A stretch of 64,000 bases of DNA from Nilaparvata lugens (GCF_014356525.2 NC_052514.1:1057018-1121017); one strand, 5' to 3'. Shown: positions 22,284 through 30,727, counted from the first letter of the stretch. Numbers and translations: made by a program. The notes: generated by a model not told the origin, from the letters alone.

Positions 22284-23206
22284 AGTGTATGTGCGTCTGT
22301 GTACACGATATCTCATCTCCCAATTAACGGAATGACTTGAAATTTGGAACTTAAGGTCCTTTCACTATAAGGATCCGACACGAACAATTTCGATCAAATG
22401 CAATTCAAGATGGCGGCTAAAATGGCGAAAATGTTGTCAAAAACAGGGGTTTTCGTGATTTTCTCGGAAACGGCTCCAACGATTTTGATCAAATTCATAC
22501 CTTAAATAGTCATCGATAATCACTGCCACAAGTCCCATATCTGTAAAAATTTCAGGATCTCCGCCCCATCAATGCAGATAGATTCCCAATTATCAGGCTT
22601 CAGATACAATTGAAACAAAAAAAATCAAGTGGAGTAGATTGAGCATGAAAATCTCTACAATTAATGTTCAGTAACATTTTCACCTAAAATTGAAAATAAG
22701 CTTTAAATCGAGAAAATGTGATTATTCAATTGCAAATTATTGTTGATTCTATTAAATCATTCACTATGAAGAGATAGCAGACCTCATGTGTGTCTCCAGC
22801 GTTATTGCCCTGTCACCAGCTGGCTCAAATATTTGAATAGTAGACTTGAGATGCGCGGGAACACTAGCGTCGGTGATCAATTTTCATAACGGCAAGGAAA
22901 GTTGTGTGAGTGCGCCACACCAGATTTTTTAGTTTTTACTTGAATGATGAGTCTGTGTCTATAACCAATTACATGTATAATGCTAATATTCAACTGAATA
23001 ATGCTGATTTGGTTGGTGTTTGTTGCAGAATCTACATGGTGCATGACGAGCTGAAGGACAAGTCGTTTGAGCTTGAACTGAGCTGGGTGGGCAAACACAC
23101 CAATGGCCGCCACGAGTTTGTGCCCAAGGCGGTGTTGGCCGAGGCCGAGGAAGCTGCCAAGGCCGCCATGGAAGAGCATTCCGACTCTGATGGCGAAGAT
23201 ATGTAA
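7240..23206 (+). CDS. PSMA3: Proteasome subunit alpha type-3 (20S core particle), six exons
   Basis: Exons 7240-7260, 7786-7992, 11336-11406, 20445-20619, 21861-21973 and 23029-23206 join in frame to 765 nt (254 aa plus stop), the usual length of the family. The product is one of the seven alpha subunits of the outer rings of the 20S proteasome, in cytosol and nucleus. These rings gate substrate entry, and alpha subunits lack peptidase activity. Visible landmarks: MSSIGTG, the N-terminal alpha signature [80 protein letters not shown], and an acidic C-terminal tail SDSDGEDM typical of alpha-3. All splice borders are GT/AG and no frame breaks were seen. An identical exon 3 copy at 15075-15145 is the main oddity; 71 nt is not a multiple of three, so only one copy can be used at a time. 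Confidence 0.95.
7786..7992 (+). CDS. PSMA3: PSMA3 exon 2 (69 codons)
   Basis: Acceptor GCTTTTAG and donor ATG|GTAAGA, phase 0 at both ends. It carries the proteasome alpha signature and ends [15 protein letters not shown]. Confidence 0.96.
8227..9328. mobile_element. TAGTGAGGTCC MITE (E1), interrupted by a LINE 3' end
   Basis: Ends TAGTGAGATCCACATTATAA and its complement TTATAACGTGGACCTCACTA, flanked by TA. Interior blocks (GCTATCCTTGACTATCA, AGCGTTATCTCTTTCTCG, GTATCAGCTA) match the other copies. The region 8302-8657 is foreign. Confidence 0.85.
8302..8657 (-). pseudogene. Non-LTR retrotransposon 3' end, endonuclease/RT C-terminus
   Basis: The minus strand reads [20 protein letters not shown], then [10 protein letters not shown], then [12 protein letters not shown], the C-terminal tail common to many arthropod LINE RT proteins. 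It ends in a (GTAA)n-like tail and is flanked by AACAAAGC at 8294-8301 and 8658-8665. A clean 5'-truncated retroinsertion into E1. Confidence 0.85.
9340..9478 (-). pseudogene. LINE RT C-terminal fragment
   Basis: The minus strand reads [19 protein letters not shown] ... [12 protein letters not shown], matching the segment just before the C-terminal tail of LINE RT proteins. Only ~46 codons remain. Confidence 0.6.
9478..10201. repeat. Tandem array of the CAAGACAAGAC foldback unit (4 units)
   Basis: GACTAATCAG recurs at 9570, 9751, 9921 and 10091 (spacing 181, 170, 170). Each unit is itself nearly palindromic (AGTCACAATACT...AGTATTGTGACT). Confidence 0.85.
10370..10767 (+). mobile_element. Helitron-like family 2 copy
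   Basis: Starts A|TTGACCGAGCGAAGTGAGGT, ends ACAGAACTACTAG|T, with no target duplication. Confidence 0.75.
10842..10998. mobile_element. GGTTGCAC foldback MITE, degenerate
   Basis: AGTTGCACAATAGTCTGTTAAA and the complement near 10975-10998 with the AATCAGAGAAG core; several deletions. Confidence 0.55.
11168..11208 (+). pseudogene. PSMA3: PSMA3 exon 3, 5'-half duplicate
   Basis: TACAG plus the first 38-40 nt of exon 3, then the text breaks off to intron sequence (CAGAAAATTAGACCTGAATT). It is part of a ~163-bp tandem duplication (about 11046-11208 and 11209-11375). A matching partial copy lies at 14910-14949. Confidence 0.85.
11336..11406 (+). CDS. PSMA3: PSMA3 exon 3, first copy (71 nt)
   Basis: Acceptor TTTTTACAG and donor ACAG|GTGAGA. 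It encodes [20 protein letters not shown] then SSY plus AG of an Arg codon completed by exon 4 (G|AACCAG). Confidence 0.93.
11490..12010 (+). pseudogene. LINE RT 3' fragment with repeated last 110 bp
   Basis: The plus frame 11513-11860 reads [55 protein letters not shown] and a stop. The closing ~110 bp are repeated at 11885-11996. Confidence 0.8.
12078..12190 (+). repeat. Half copy of hairpin element H6
   Basis: AATAAGAAAACAAAGATATTGTC through TTAAAACAGTAGCATGGTTT to CAACGCATCA matches the left half of the element at 38000-38217. No right arm. The copy at 15675-15785 belongs to the second block. Confidence 0.65.
12332..12826. mobile_element. Element bounded by TTTTCGCCACAC inverted ends, carrying an exon-like frame
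   Basis: TTTTCGCCACACTGCACAGA opens it and GTGTGGCGAAAA closes it. Inside, 12653-12751 encodes [15 protein letters not shown] ... [13 protein letters not shown] and stops at a GTATTC donor-like site. The LLPxKSRxxY motif resembles the N-terminal segment of tyrosine-recombinase-like proteins of Crypton elements (inference). Repeated at 15921-16396; an end fragment lies at 41430-41571. Confidence 0.5.
12653..12751 (+). pseudogene. Short exon-like frame, LLPxKSR motif
   Basis: 33 codons from an ATG up to a possible donor AATAA|GTATTC, with a copy at 16241-16339 differing by one residue (Ile/Lys). Possibly a captured or element-encoded first exon. Function unknown. Confidence 0.35.
12965..13080 (+). 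pseudogene. LINE endonuclease-domain fragment cut by the N gap
   Basis: Reads [15 protein letters not shown] and [11 protein letters not shown] before the Ns; the same frame continues in the copy at 16540. Confidence 0.7.
13081..13180. other. Assembly gap, 100 N
   Basis: Exactly 100 Ns, probably a placeholder of unknown true length. It separates two near-identical blocks. Confidence 1.
13181..13960. repeat. Second tandem array of the CAAGACAAGAC unit
   Basis: GACTAATCAG at 13347, 13520, 13696 and 13863, with units of 167-176 bp. It begins mid-unit at the gap. Many 1-5 bp deletions relative to the first array. Confidence 0.85.
14117..14511 (+). mobile_element. Helitron-like family 2 copy (second block)
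   Basis: Counterpart of 10370-10767, ending CTAG|T. Confidence 0.75.
14910..14949 (+). pseudogene. PSMA3: PSMA3 exon 3, 5'-half duplicate in second block
   Basis: Counterpart of 11168-11208 with one base missing in GATGCCAG(G)CATT. Confidence 0.8.
15075..15145 (+). CDS. PSMA3: PSMA3 exon 3, second identical copy
   Basis: The same 71 nt with the same acceptor and donor, 3739 bp downstream in the second half of a large duplicated block. Using both copies would shift the frame, so this is an alternative exon, a dead copy, or an assembly duplicate of one allele. Confidence 0.7.
15225..15600 (+). pseudogene. LINE RT 3' fragment (second block)
   Basis: Counterpart of 11490-11860 with additional small deletions that break the frame. 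Confidence 0.75.
15921..16396. mobile_element. TTTTCGCCACAC element (second block)
   Basis: Counterpart of 12332-12826, including the [10 protein letters not shown] frame at 16241. Confidence 0.5.
16990..17575. mobile_element. GGGCCGCGGTTTCCGAG foldback element inside the LINE
   Basis: GGTTTCCGAGCTCGGGATTT...CCAAAACGGGGCGTAGTCGCA at 17140-17225 is complementary to 17425-17513. The outer ~60 bp is also repeated directly at 16994-17060, and TCATTTTTAACATAAATATT plus CCGAACCTCCTGAACAGAT flank it as inverted copies. Confidence 0.7.
17651..17910 (+). mobile_element. Hairpin retroposon H3 (12-bp TSD AAATTTCGAAGT)
   Basis: Starts ATTGAATGAAAAAGACTAAG. Arms include GGCCGGTTTCGGTTATTAC; the tail is TATGAATAATTACCACAATA and it ends CTACACAAAAAGTAA. 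Perfect duplication at 17639-17650 and 17911-17922, lying inside the LINE reading frame. Confidence 0.85.
18040..18289 (+). repeat. Direct repeat, left copy (~250 bp)
   Basis: AACTGCTAAGCATGCCTGAC to GTACATACTTGGGTGC, repeated at 18741-19000 with a 10-bp insertion difference. Confidence 0.85.
18290..18740 (+). pseudogene. LINE RT 3' fragment between direct repeats
   Basis: Reads [20 protein letters not shown] and [17 protein letters not shown] with a stop near 18644; a close relative of 11490-11870. Confidence 0.8.
18741..19000 (+). repeat. Direct repeat, right copy
   Basis: See 18040-18289. Confidence 0.85.
19076..20011. mobile_element. Palindromic mariner derivative, interrupted by a MITE
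   Basis: Terminal inverted repeats CAGGGTCTGTATAATAAGTA. The left half, on the minus strand, reads mariner transposase C-terminal text ([16 protein letters not shown], then PPYSPDMA, then [20 protein letters not shown] ... YFEDF stop) with a frame break between. The right half carries the same C-terminal ~130 bp in the opposite direction (GTGGTTGCCGACTTCCAGG to the TIR). The element is therefore two 3' halves head to head, and it cannot encode a transposase. Confidence 0.85.
19624..19836. mobile_element. TAGTGAGGTCC MITE (E2) inside the mariner
   Basis: Flanks GGGCTC-TA and TA-GACAGC. The uninterrupted site GGGCTCTAGACAGC survives in the other mariner arm (near 19245-19258, complement), proving a TA duplication. 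Confidence 0.9.
20012..20440. other. PSMA3: PSMA3 intron 3, 3' part
   Basis: AT-rich with (TATA/TGTA) runs at 20130-20200 and an ATAAAGATTATTGATTA stretch at 20279-20296 that could be a LINE 3' tail. Nothing firm. Confidence 0.4.
20445..20619 (+). CDS. PSMA3: PSMA3 exon 4
   Basis: Acceptor TTTTCAG|GAACCAG and donor CAT|GTGAGT. It encodes [18 protein letters not shown]... [20 protein letters not shown] ... MVDPSGISH. Confidence 0.95.
21376..21608 (+). repeat. 83-bp minisatellite, ~2.8 copies
   Basis: CACTCCTAACTATTTTTAGA starts at 21376, 21459 and 21542; copies are nearly identical. It lies in PSMA3 intron 4. Confidence 0.95.
21861..21973 (+). CDS. PSMA3: PSMA3 exon 5
   Basis: Acceptor TTGTTTTTAG and donor GGAT|GTGAGT. 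It encodes [20 protein letters not shown] ... KELVKEAAR, ending in phase 2. Confidence 0.95.
22127..22920 (-). mobile_element. ~800-bp element with internal GT microsatellite
   Basis: From AAGGTACCCCAATTT to TTGTGTGAGTGCGCCACACCAG; shared with 25390-26222 and 36166-37032. Near-terminal GGCAAGGAAAGT and ACTTTCCT blocks are inverted relative to each other. Inside is the (GT)n at 22229-22279. Its edge lies about 110 bp before PSMA3 exon 6. Confidence 0.75.
22229..22279 (+). repeat. (GT)n microsatellite
   Basis: Nearly pure GT, one interruption (GTGGTG). Confidence 0.98.
23029..23206 (+). CDS. PSMA3: PSMA3 exon 6 with stop
   Basis: Acceptor TGTTGCAG|AATC; encodes [39 protein letters not shown] and the acidic tail, stop TAA 23204-23206. 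Confidence 0.96.
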
Positions 23207-23243
23207 CCTAATTACTGCTACTAACTTTTTATAATTAAATATT

Positions 23244-23249
23244 AATAAA
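23244..23249 (+). terminator. PSMA3: PSMA3 polyadenylation signal AATAAA
   Basis: AATAAA 38 nt after the stop codon, followed by a GT/T-rich stretch (TTGTTGTTCGAGTTTT). Confidence 0.7.
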
Positions 23250-23504
23250 TATGTTTCTAATTCAGATTGTTGTTCGAGTTTTATTTTGAGTGGTCTCTCA
23301 AAGACACCAAAACCTGTATCCACTATTTATTTATTTATTTATTTCATTTACACATGCACAAAATTAAAACAATAATAATTGGTAGAAAAACAACAGAATT
23401 AATCCAAAACTATTTCTCCCCCGAATTTAGATAGTTGATGAGCAGATCTGAATAAGGTTGTGGTACCACTTCTTATAACCTAATATTTAACAAAAATATT
23501 AATA

Positions 23505-23879
23505 TAGTGAGGTCCATGTTATAATGGCAGTGGAGAAAGATAGGAGAATAACGTTGCCGAACCTCTGTCTTGTCAATGCCTTCTATAGACGGTAGCTGAT
23601 ACAGGTTTATTGATGTACTATCAACTGTTCATTCTCGTTTAAAATAATCAATTATATTTTATTAAACAAGAAATCATATTGTTCAATAATATCATAATAC
23701 ATTTTCATTATTGAGATGAAATATTTTGTTAATCAATGATTAATTTCTACATTATTAAAGAGATCTGGCAACAGAGCAAGCAGAGCTAGAGATAGCGCTA
23801 TCTGCTTTGTTGAATGATAGACAAGGATAGCAATACCATTTTCTAATCAAACAATGCCATTATAACGTGGACCTCACTA
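23505..23879. mobile_element. TAGTGAGGTCC MITE (E3), 375 bp, intact
   Basis: TA-flanked. TIRs TAGTGAGGTCCATGTTATAA and complement; no insertions, so it serves as the family reference. Confidence 0.9.
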
Positions 23880-24043
23880 TAAGAACATGGCACACAGAGG
23901 CATTAGTAGCGTCATAAGAAAATATAGCATAAGAAGATATCCTATGGTTTGAAGAATTTATTCAAAGTTTGGAAGTTTTGTATCAAATTATGGTTTTGTG
24001 TATCAAGTTGAGATGATACTGTATCAATTTAAGATGATGATAC

Positions 24044-24325
24044 CATAGAGAAACAATAGCGTAAGTAGATATCCCATGGTATAGGGAATTTATGTCGCAA
24101 CTTTTACTGTTATCTCAAGCCGATTACTGTCGATTATTGTCAATTTTCACTGTTTTCTTGGAGTGATAGTGTATAAACGGGACAATTTGAGAGACTACCA
24201 GCGTCACACAGCTGCATAGGAAAGAACTATGTGAACAACTGTCGGCTTGGGATAACAGTAAAAGTTGCGACATAAACGCCCTATACCATGGGCTATCTAT
24301 CTACTTATGCTATCGTTTCTCTATG
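24044..24325. mobile_element. CATAGAGAAACAATAGC foldback MITE
   Basis: CATAGAGAAACAATAGCGTA at the left is complementary to the right end. Inner TATCCCATGGTATAGGG palindromes. Related copies at 24970-26310 (interrupted) and 35095-35360. Confidence 0.8.
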
Positions 24326-24581
24326 ATGATACTGTATCAATTCAAGATGATGATACTGTATCATTTGTTGTGATACTGTATCATTTATAGTGATACCTTA
24401 TAGAAAATAATAAAATTGCCTTCCAGGTCAGAGATTTAAAATGAATAGTGATGCTATTTCATGGTTTCTTAACATAACTGATTTGATCTGCTTATGAATA
24501 TTGGATATTGCGTATATTGAATGAAATTTTATGGATGATGAATGGATTCATTATTACACCAGATAGAGGCCTAGTTGCACG

Positions 24582-24740
24582 TATGTCTATTGAATTAAAT
24601 TTAACTGATAGAGGCCCAGTTGCATGTATGTCTACTGATTAATGACGTCCTCCGCTTCATTAGTTCTCGTTACATTAGTTTTGTTGGATGATGTATTTTA
24701 ATCATGGTTAAATTTGACGGACGTACGTGCAACCGGGAGT
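24582..24740. mobile_element. GGTTGCAC foldback MITE, degenerate
   Basis: GGCCCAGTTGCA...TGCAACCGGG with altered interior (GACGTCCTCCGCTTCATTAG). Confidence 0.5.
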
Positions 24741-25086
24741 GGTCTTGAATGAAGCGGCGATGAATTTAAACAGAGCAAGCATGCTTTGTGCTGAGGTTTA
24801 GACTGTATAACTTTAGTTTTTTTATAGGAGCGCTAAAAACTGCACTGTTGACGTATTTCTTTCAATATAATCAAAATGACCTACGCTTTCTTTTCAGCTC
24901 TTTCTCTCTCACACAATATCAGCTCACAGGCTTTCTGGCTTCTGTGAAATCTGGAAGTTCTATTATTACTCATGGAGAGAAGATAACATAGGAAGATATC
25001 CCATGGTATAGGTCGTTCATGTACCAAATTTCAAATCAATTTTCTGCTAACTCAAGCCAATTATTATTGTCGACTACTGTCCATTA

Positions 25087-25314
25087 AAGGTGATGGTTTC
25101 TTGAACCATTCCGAGCTGCTCTATATTAACACACTTTTTCTATTTATCTAAACACGACATGCAGTCAAATATTAAGTAAATAATTAGAAACTTTCCACTG
25201 TTGAAAATGATCGCTAGACGGTCGAAAGTACTTCCTTCAGTCAGTAAGTAAAAGTTTCTAATTATTTACTTAATATTTGACTGCATGTCGTGTTTAAAAA
25301 CATAGAAAAAAGTG
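25087..25314 (-). mobile_element. Hairpin retroposon H10 (12-bp TSD TACTGTCCATTA)
   Basis: 44-bp near-perfect arms (AACACGACATGCAGTCAAAT ... AATTAGAAACTTT) around a ~55-nt loop, with a one-sided ~50-nt tail at the left (AAGGTGATGGTTTCTTGAAC). Perfect duplication at 25075-25086 and 25315-25326. Confidence 0.85.
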
Positions 25315-25389
25315 TACTGTCCATTATTACTGTTTTGGCCGGGTGAGAGTGTAAGAACGGCACAGTATGAGAGACTACCATCTTCACAT

Positions 25390-26222
25390 AGCTTACGAAA
25401 AAAATCTGGTGTGGCGCACTCACACAACTTTCCTTGCCGTTATGAGTATTGATCACCTGACGCTAGTGTCCCGCGCATCTCAAGTCTACTATTCAAAGAT
25501 TTGAGCCAGCAGTGACAGAGCAATAACGCTGAAGACATACGAGGTGTGCTATCTCTTCATAGTGAATCATTTGATAGAATCAACAGTTGCCAACAGTTTG
25601 CAATTGGATAATCACATTTTTTCGAATTTTGAGCTTATTTTTAATTTTTGGTGAAAATGTTACTGAACATTAATTGTAGAGATTTTCATGCTCAATCTAC
25701 TCCACTTGTTTTTTTTCGTTTCAATTGTATCTGAAGCCTGATAATTGGGAATCTATCTGCATTGATGGGGCGGAGCTCCTGAAATTTTTACAGATATGGG
25801 ACTTGTGGCAGTTGATAGAGCTTATCGATGACTATTTCAGGTATAATTTTAATCAAAATCATTGGAGCCATTTTCGATAAAATCGCGAAAAACCCCTGTT
25901 TTTGACAACATTTTCGCCATTTTAGCCGCCATCTTGAATCGCATTTGATCGAAATTGTTCGTGTCGGATCTTTATATTGTAAGGAACTTAAGTTCCAAAT
26001 TTCAAGTCATTCCGTTAATTGGGAGATGAGATACACAGCTAGACGCTCATACATACACACACACACACACACACACACATACAGACCAATACCCAAAAAC
26101 CAGTTTTTTTGGACTCAGGGGACCTTGAAACGTATAGAAATTTGGAAATTAGGGTACCTTATTTTTTTCGGAAAGCAATACCGTACTTTCCTTACCTATG
26201 GTAATAGGGCAAGGAAAGTAAT
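25390..26222 (+). mobile_element. ~830-bp element with CA microsatellite, second copy
   Basis: Opens CTGGTGTGGCGCACTCACAC, closes AATAGGGCAAGGAAAGTA; (CA)n at 26057-26082. Confidence 0.75.
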
Positions 26223-26319
26223 AACTACTAGGACTATCAGCTTGAGGGTAACAGTGAAATTTAGAACATAAACGCTCTATACCATGGGATGATAATTTCT
26301 TATGCTATCTTTTTCACAG

Positions 26320-27020
26320 GAAAACAACACTGTTAGGTAATAAATCAAACGATTCCTTCCAAAATAATACACATTTATTTACAATCAAAACTAAAATGAG
26401 CAAATAATCAATTTAAATAAAGTACAAAGCCTTCATTACTTAAATGAACGGGATTATGATCTTAAAACTAGACAATAATTAAGTTCGGTATCATTATTTT
26501 AAATAATTTACAATTATCATTTCTTCTACATAGAATTCTTGGTCAATATAAAATCATGATTGTTCGAAGCACAGTTAAATCCTTGCTTCCTCAACTAATT
26601 CATAAGAGGCAAATGGTTAAACACAGATCACGCTATAATATAAACTAGACACTTTCATTAATAATTAATATATTATATTATTTTATTAATATTTAATATA
26701 TTTTAAATATATATTAAAACTAGACACTTAATATTCAGGTATGAATTAATATTCAATTAATTATAATCAATAGTAGTAAATATTTAGAAAATTGATTATA
26801 TTTAATAGTTGGCTAGTAAGGTTATAGCAGGACCTCCTATATACTATTAAGGAACCAAACTGGGTTTGGTTATAGGAAAGCATATGATTTAGTATAGCAG
26901 CAAGCTATATTTCAATGCATGCCCCTCCTCACAGAAACTCCATTATAATCTCGTAGCATAGAATAAAAAATCTAGATTTATCATACAATCAATTTATTAT
27001 AATAATCTAGATTGTTCATT
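26320..27020. other. AT-rich intergenic DNA
   Basis: No coding signal. A short inverted repeat (GCATAGAAT...AATCTAGATT) lies at 26951-27026. Confidence 0.5.
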
Positions 27021-27030
27021 CTATGCTTGT

Positions 27031-27294
27031 AGGTATGAAGATATTGAAAAATGTTCATTATTTGACAAAATTTGGCCTTCTATGGATATAGATTATGAAA
27101 AATTAGGTAAAATAACTAATTTTCGAGTATTAGATATTGCTGCCTTGTTTATGTGGCCTCTGTATTTTCTACTACATACGATAGCAAATTATAAGGCGAT
27201 TTGGGAGATTATTTTCATACCCTTCAAATGGGAAAAAAACTCAGCATGGGATTAGTTTGATAAGATTGATGATCTTATTGATTTGTCGGGTTAG
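27031..27294 (+). pseudogene. Decayed fragment resembling C-terminus of a bacterial family-2 glycosyltransferase
   Basis: The plus frame reads RYEDIEKCSLFDKIWPSMD, DYEKLGKITNFRVLDIAALF, MWPLYFLLHTIANYKAIWEI and IFIPFKWEKNSAWD, then an in-frame TAG (27253-27255) and FDKIDDLIDLSG. The pattern of a hydrophobic stretch, then YKAIWE, then a basic-aromatic PFxWEK and an Asp-Lys-Ile run recalls the end of bacterial GT2 enzymes, where PFYWEKTxHGL is common (family knowledge, from memory). The frame is open for at least 74 codons before the stop, with no ATG at a sensible start. It could be an old endosymbiont insertion or chance similarity. Confidence 0.35.
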
Positions 27295-27783
27295 AATGCT
27301 TGCCAATTATTTTCTTATAAAACTTTACAAAATGTGTTTTGTAAACCATTTTACACATTTTCCTTCAAATTAGCTACACATAAAACTCTCAGTAATGAAA
27401 AATCTTCATAAACAAAATAATTTCATGCAGTCAGAGAGGTAGGCCTATTTGAACAATGACGACTGACAGGTTTTCCATTGATTACCTAGGTGATAAATTG
27501 AAGAATAGGTCGTTAAATACAAAATAAAAAAAATGCAATATTGTCATGGATGTATTTACACTTGAGAATTATAAAGCAATCTTATCACTACTATATGATG
27601 TAGGCTACTATGGTAATTAGGCTACAATAATCATACTGTATACAATAATAATTATAGCCATTGTAAATTTATTTTGGTGTTTAGCCATAATAATATAAAT
27701 AAGCAATGAAGCATTACACAAAATCATTGAAGCTTCGGTCAAAAGTTGAATATCTACGGTATTACCTGTCACATAATTTATTA

Positions 27784-27944
27784 AGGTGGAATAAAAAGAT
27801 GTTGTCAATTCCACAAAGTTTTTTTGAGTCCAAACTAGTTTCGATGCACTTGGACTCAATAAAAACTTTGTGGAATTGACAACATCTTTTTATTTCACCT
27901 TAATATGGAGAAATTCCACAACATCTCTGTGCAAAGTGTTAATT
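27784..27944 (+). mobile_element. Hairpin retroposon H5 (13-bp TSD ACATAATTTATTA)
   Basis: Arms AGGTGGAATAAAAAGATGTT...GAGTCCAA and complement, tail TATGGAGAAATTCCACAACA then TCTCTGTGCAAAGTGTTAATT. Perfect duplications at 27771-27783 and 27945-27957. Confidence 0.88.
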
Positions 27945-28269
27945 ACATAATTTATTATTTGGGAAGCGTAATTGAATATGATATCAGGATATAAAATATA
28001 AGATTTATCCTAATTTGATCATCAGTACCTTGGAGTTCAATAAATTAAAATCGTAAATAAAAAAGAAATTGGAAGTCACAAATTTTGTACTTTTAATATA
28101 AAAATGTACAGAAGTTCTGTAGAATGTGGGCGATGGCTCCTTTGGTTTTGAAGCTTTGTACTGATCTCTTATTGATGAAAAAAAAAACTACAAAAACTTT
28201 TGTAGTATTAAAAGTGTACAGATCATGTTGAAAATGAGTTCTTAAAGTTCACGATAAATTAATTTAGTT

Positions 28270-28418
28270 CCGGTTGCACAAAAGCCGGTTAAATTTTAAC
28301 CGTGATTAATTCCACGAGAACCTATTAGAGAATCCGTCTTATCACAAAGTCCTTCTCTGATTGGTTCTCGAAAAAATTAATCACGGTTAAAATTTAACCG
28401 GCTTTTGTGCAACCGGGC
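28270..28418. mobile_element. GGTTGCAC foldback MITE, complete
   Basis: CCGGTTGCACAAAAGCCGGT and complement, best-preserved copy. Confidence 0.88.
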
Positions 28419-28735
28419 CTTAGAGCTACAAGCTACACAATCTTAGTGCCGGTTGCAGAACAGCCGGTTAAATTTTAACCATGATTAGCCGTCTTTTCAA
28501 AAAGGCCTTCTCTGATTGGTTCTCGTGAAATTAATCACGGTTAAAATTTAACCGGCTTTTGTGCAACCGGGCCTTAGAGCTACAAGCTACACAATCTTAG
28601 TGCCGGTTGCAGAACAGCCGGTTAAATTTTAACCATGATTAGCCGTCTTTTCAAAAAGGCCTTCTCTGATTGGTTCTCGTGAAATTGATCACGGTTAAAA
28701 TTTAACCGGCTGTTGTGCAACCGGGCCTTAGAGAT
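28419..28735. repeat. Two further GGTTGCAC MITEs as a ~154-bp tandem duplication
   Basis: 28448-28573 and 28602-28727 share the deletion of the AATTCCACGAGAACC block and the spacer CTTAGAGCTACAAGCTACAC, so they arose by local duplication of MITE plus spacer. Confidence 0.85.
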
Positions 28736-29209
28736 TCAGAATTGGAGTCTTATTTATTACATAACATGCTGTAAAAAATGATAAATTTGAAACAAAATAC
28801 CTAAAATCAAAATTTGGATTTTATATAACTTATAATCGATACCTAGCTAATAAATCACTCGGTAATTATTGTGAAAAGGTTTTGCTAAAATAAATAGATT
28901 CCTACCTTAAATCTAACGTTTACACTATCAAAATACTTCTCTTCACTTATCACAGTATGATTGCAAAAACAATATCATATCTGATGATCTAGCCTACCAA
29001 TAACATAGACCACTTTCAAGCTTAATCAAAAAATAATAATTATGTTTCTTCACTTTAATTCAACTCATCTTAATATTTTTATCTCCTTTCGTTCTCTTTG
29101 ATCTCACAAAGATTTTAAGAATCACCTTTAAAATTCATTATTTCTGTATTCTTTATAGTTTCCAATTAAATACTTTCTAACATTTTTGCTTTATTCCTTA
29201 AATATCCTT

Positions 29210-30580
29210 CTTATATGATAATAATTTTATATAAGCATATATAATTAAATATTAAGCATATTATGCTTCTTTCCTCGAACTTTATCATTCCACCTCTACA
29301 AATCACTTTCTCAAATTGTCATATAATAAACTAAATATTAGCACGTTAATACAGTGATATTTACTGATTATCTAGCTTCTTTTAATCCTCAAATATCGTC
29401 TCTTATGTCCCTGTCCTAAAGCCATCATTCAGCCCTCTAAATCAGTATAAATAACTAAAAATACGGTATTAGAATGTTACGGTACATTGATATTTTCTGA
29501 TTAGTTAGCTTCTTTCAATTCTTAAATATCTTTTCTAAATATGTCTCCGTCCTAAAGTCATCATTCAGCTCTCCAAATCAGTATAAATAACTAAAAATTA
29601 GGGTACCCTAGAAAGTTAGGGTACATTGATATTTTCTGATTATCTTGCTCCTTTCAATCCTTAATATCTATTCCATATATTATGCCTGTCTTTTTCAAGG
29701 TAGTCATTCCAGTTCTCCAAATTGATTTTTCCAAATCAGTATAATACAAATAAAAAGTTACAATCATATTTTATGATTCTCCAGCTCTTTGCAATCTTCA
29801 AAAATTTCCATATTATGTCTCTTTCCAAAAGTCATCATTCCAGTTCCCCAAATTGCTTTTTCGAATAAGTTTATAATTAAGTGTATATTAGAACGTCACT
29901 ACATTGAAACTTATGATTTTTCAACTCCTTTTAACCTTCTAATATTTTTCCCATATTATATCTCTTTCCTAAAGCCATATTCTAGTTTTCCAAATTGCTT
30001 TTTCAAATACCTAAGTATTATATTAACTGGATTAGTTGATAATAAGAACGTCGTTACATTGATATTTTCTGGTTCTCTCTAACTCCTCTTGATTTTCAAT
30101 TCTCTAATATTTCTGCAATATTATATCTCTTTCCTAATGTCATCATTCCAGTTTTTCAACTAGCTTTTTTAAGCTAACAACTAAATATTAGAACGTCTTT
30201 AAATTGATATTTCCAGATTCTCAAGCTCCCTGCAACCCTTGAATATTATCATTTTCATACAGTTTCTTTTTTGAAGTCATCAGTCCAGTTCTCTAATTTG
30301 CTTTTTCAAAGCAGTATTATTGATTAAATATTTAGAACTTACTTTGATAACTCTGATTCTTTAGCTCCTTGCAACCCTTATATTATCACTTTCATAAAAG
30401 TTTCTTTTTTGAAGTTATATCAGTCATCATTCCAGTTCTCTAATTTGCTTTCTCAAAGCGGTATTATTGATTGAATATTTAGAACTTACATTGATATTTT
30501 CTGATTCTATAGCTCCTTGCAACCTTTGAGAATATCTTTGTCATATAAGTTCCTTTCCAGTAGTTTTCCACCGCGCTCTT
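29210..30580 (+). repeat. Degenerate ~140-bp tandem array, about nine units
   Basis: The phrase TTGATATTTTCTGATTxTxxAGCTCC recurs near 29352, 29487, 29626, 29767, 29904, 30057, 30200, 30335 and 30490, each followed by TCATCATTCxAGxTCTCCAAAT. Units are clearly related but diverged. Confidence 0.85.
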
Positions 30581-30727
30581 TCTAAGCAATTCTAACTAAA
30601 TTAGAAATAACAAAACCTCAATATACACCTGACTCGAATCCAAGTATTTGCTTGAAAATGACATAGATCTAGCAATTGCTATAGCAATTGTATTTTTCTA
30701 GTATTTTTCAGCTCTTATTCAATAGAC

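Larger units (their letters stand above)
24970..26312. mobile_element. CATAGAGAAACAATAGC foldback MITE, split by two insertions
   Basis: Left end GAGAAGATAACATAGGAAGATATC and right end GATAATTTCTTATGCTATC enclose hairpin element H10 (25087-25314) and the ~830-bp element (25390-26222). Confidence 0.65.

Noticed and set aside
28270..28735. Three regularly spaced palindromes as a CRISPR-like array
   Set aside because: They are GGTTGCAC foldback MITEs, two made by local tandem duplication; the spacers are identical.
29789..30082. 97-residue open frame
   Set aside because: It lies inside the ~140-bp tandem array and follows no conserved reading frame between units.
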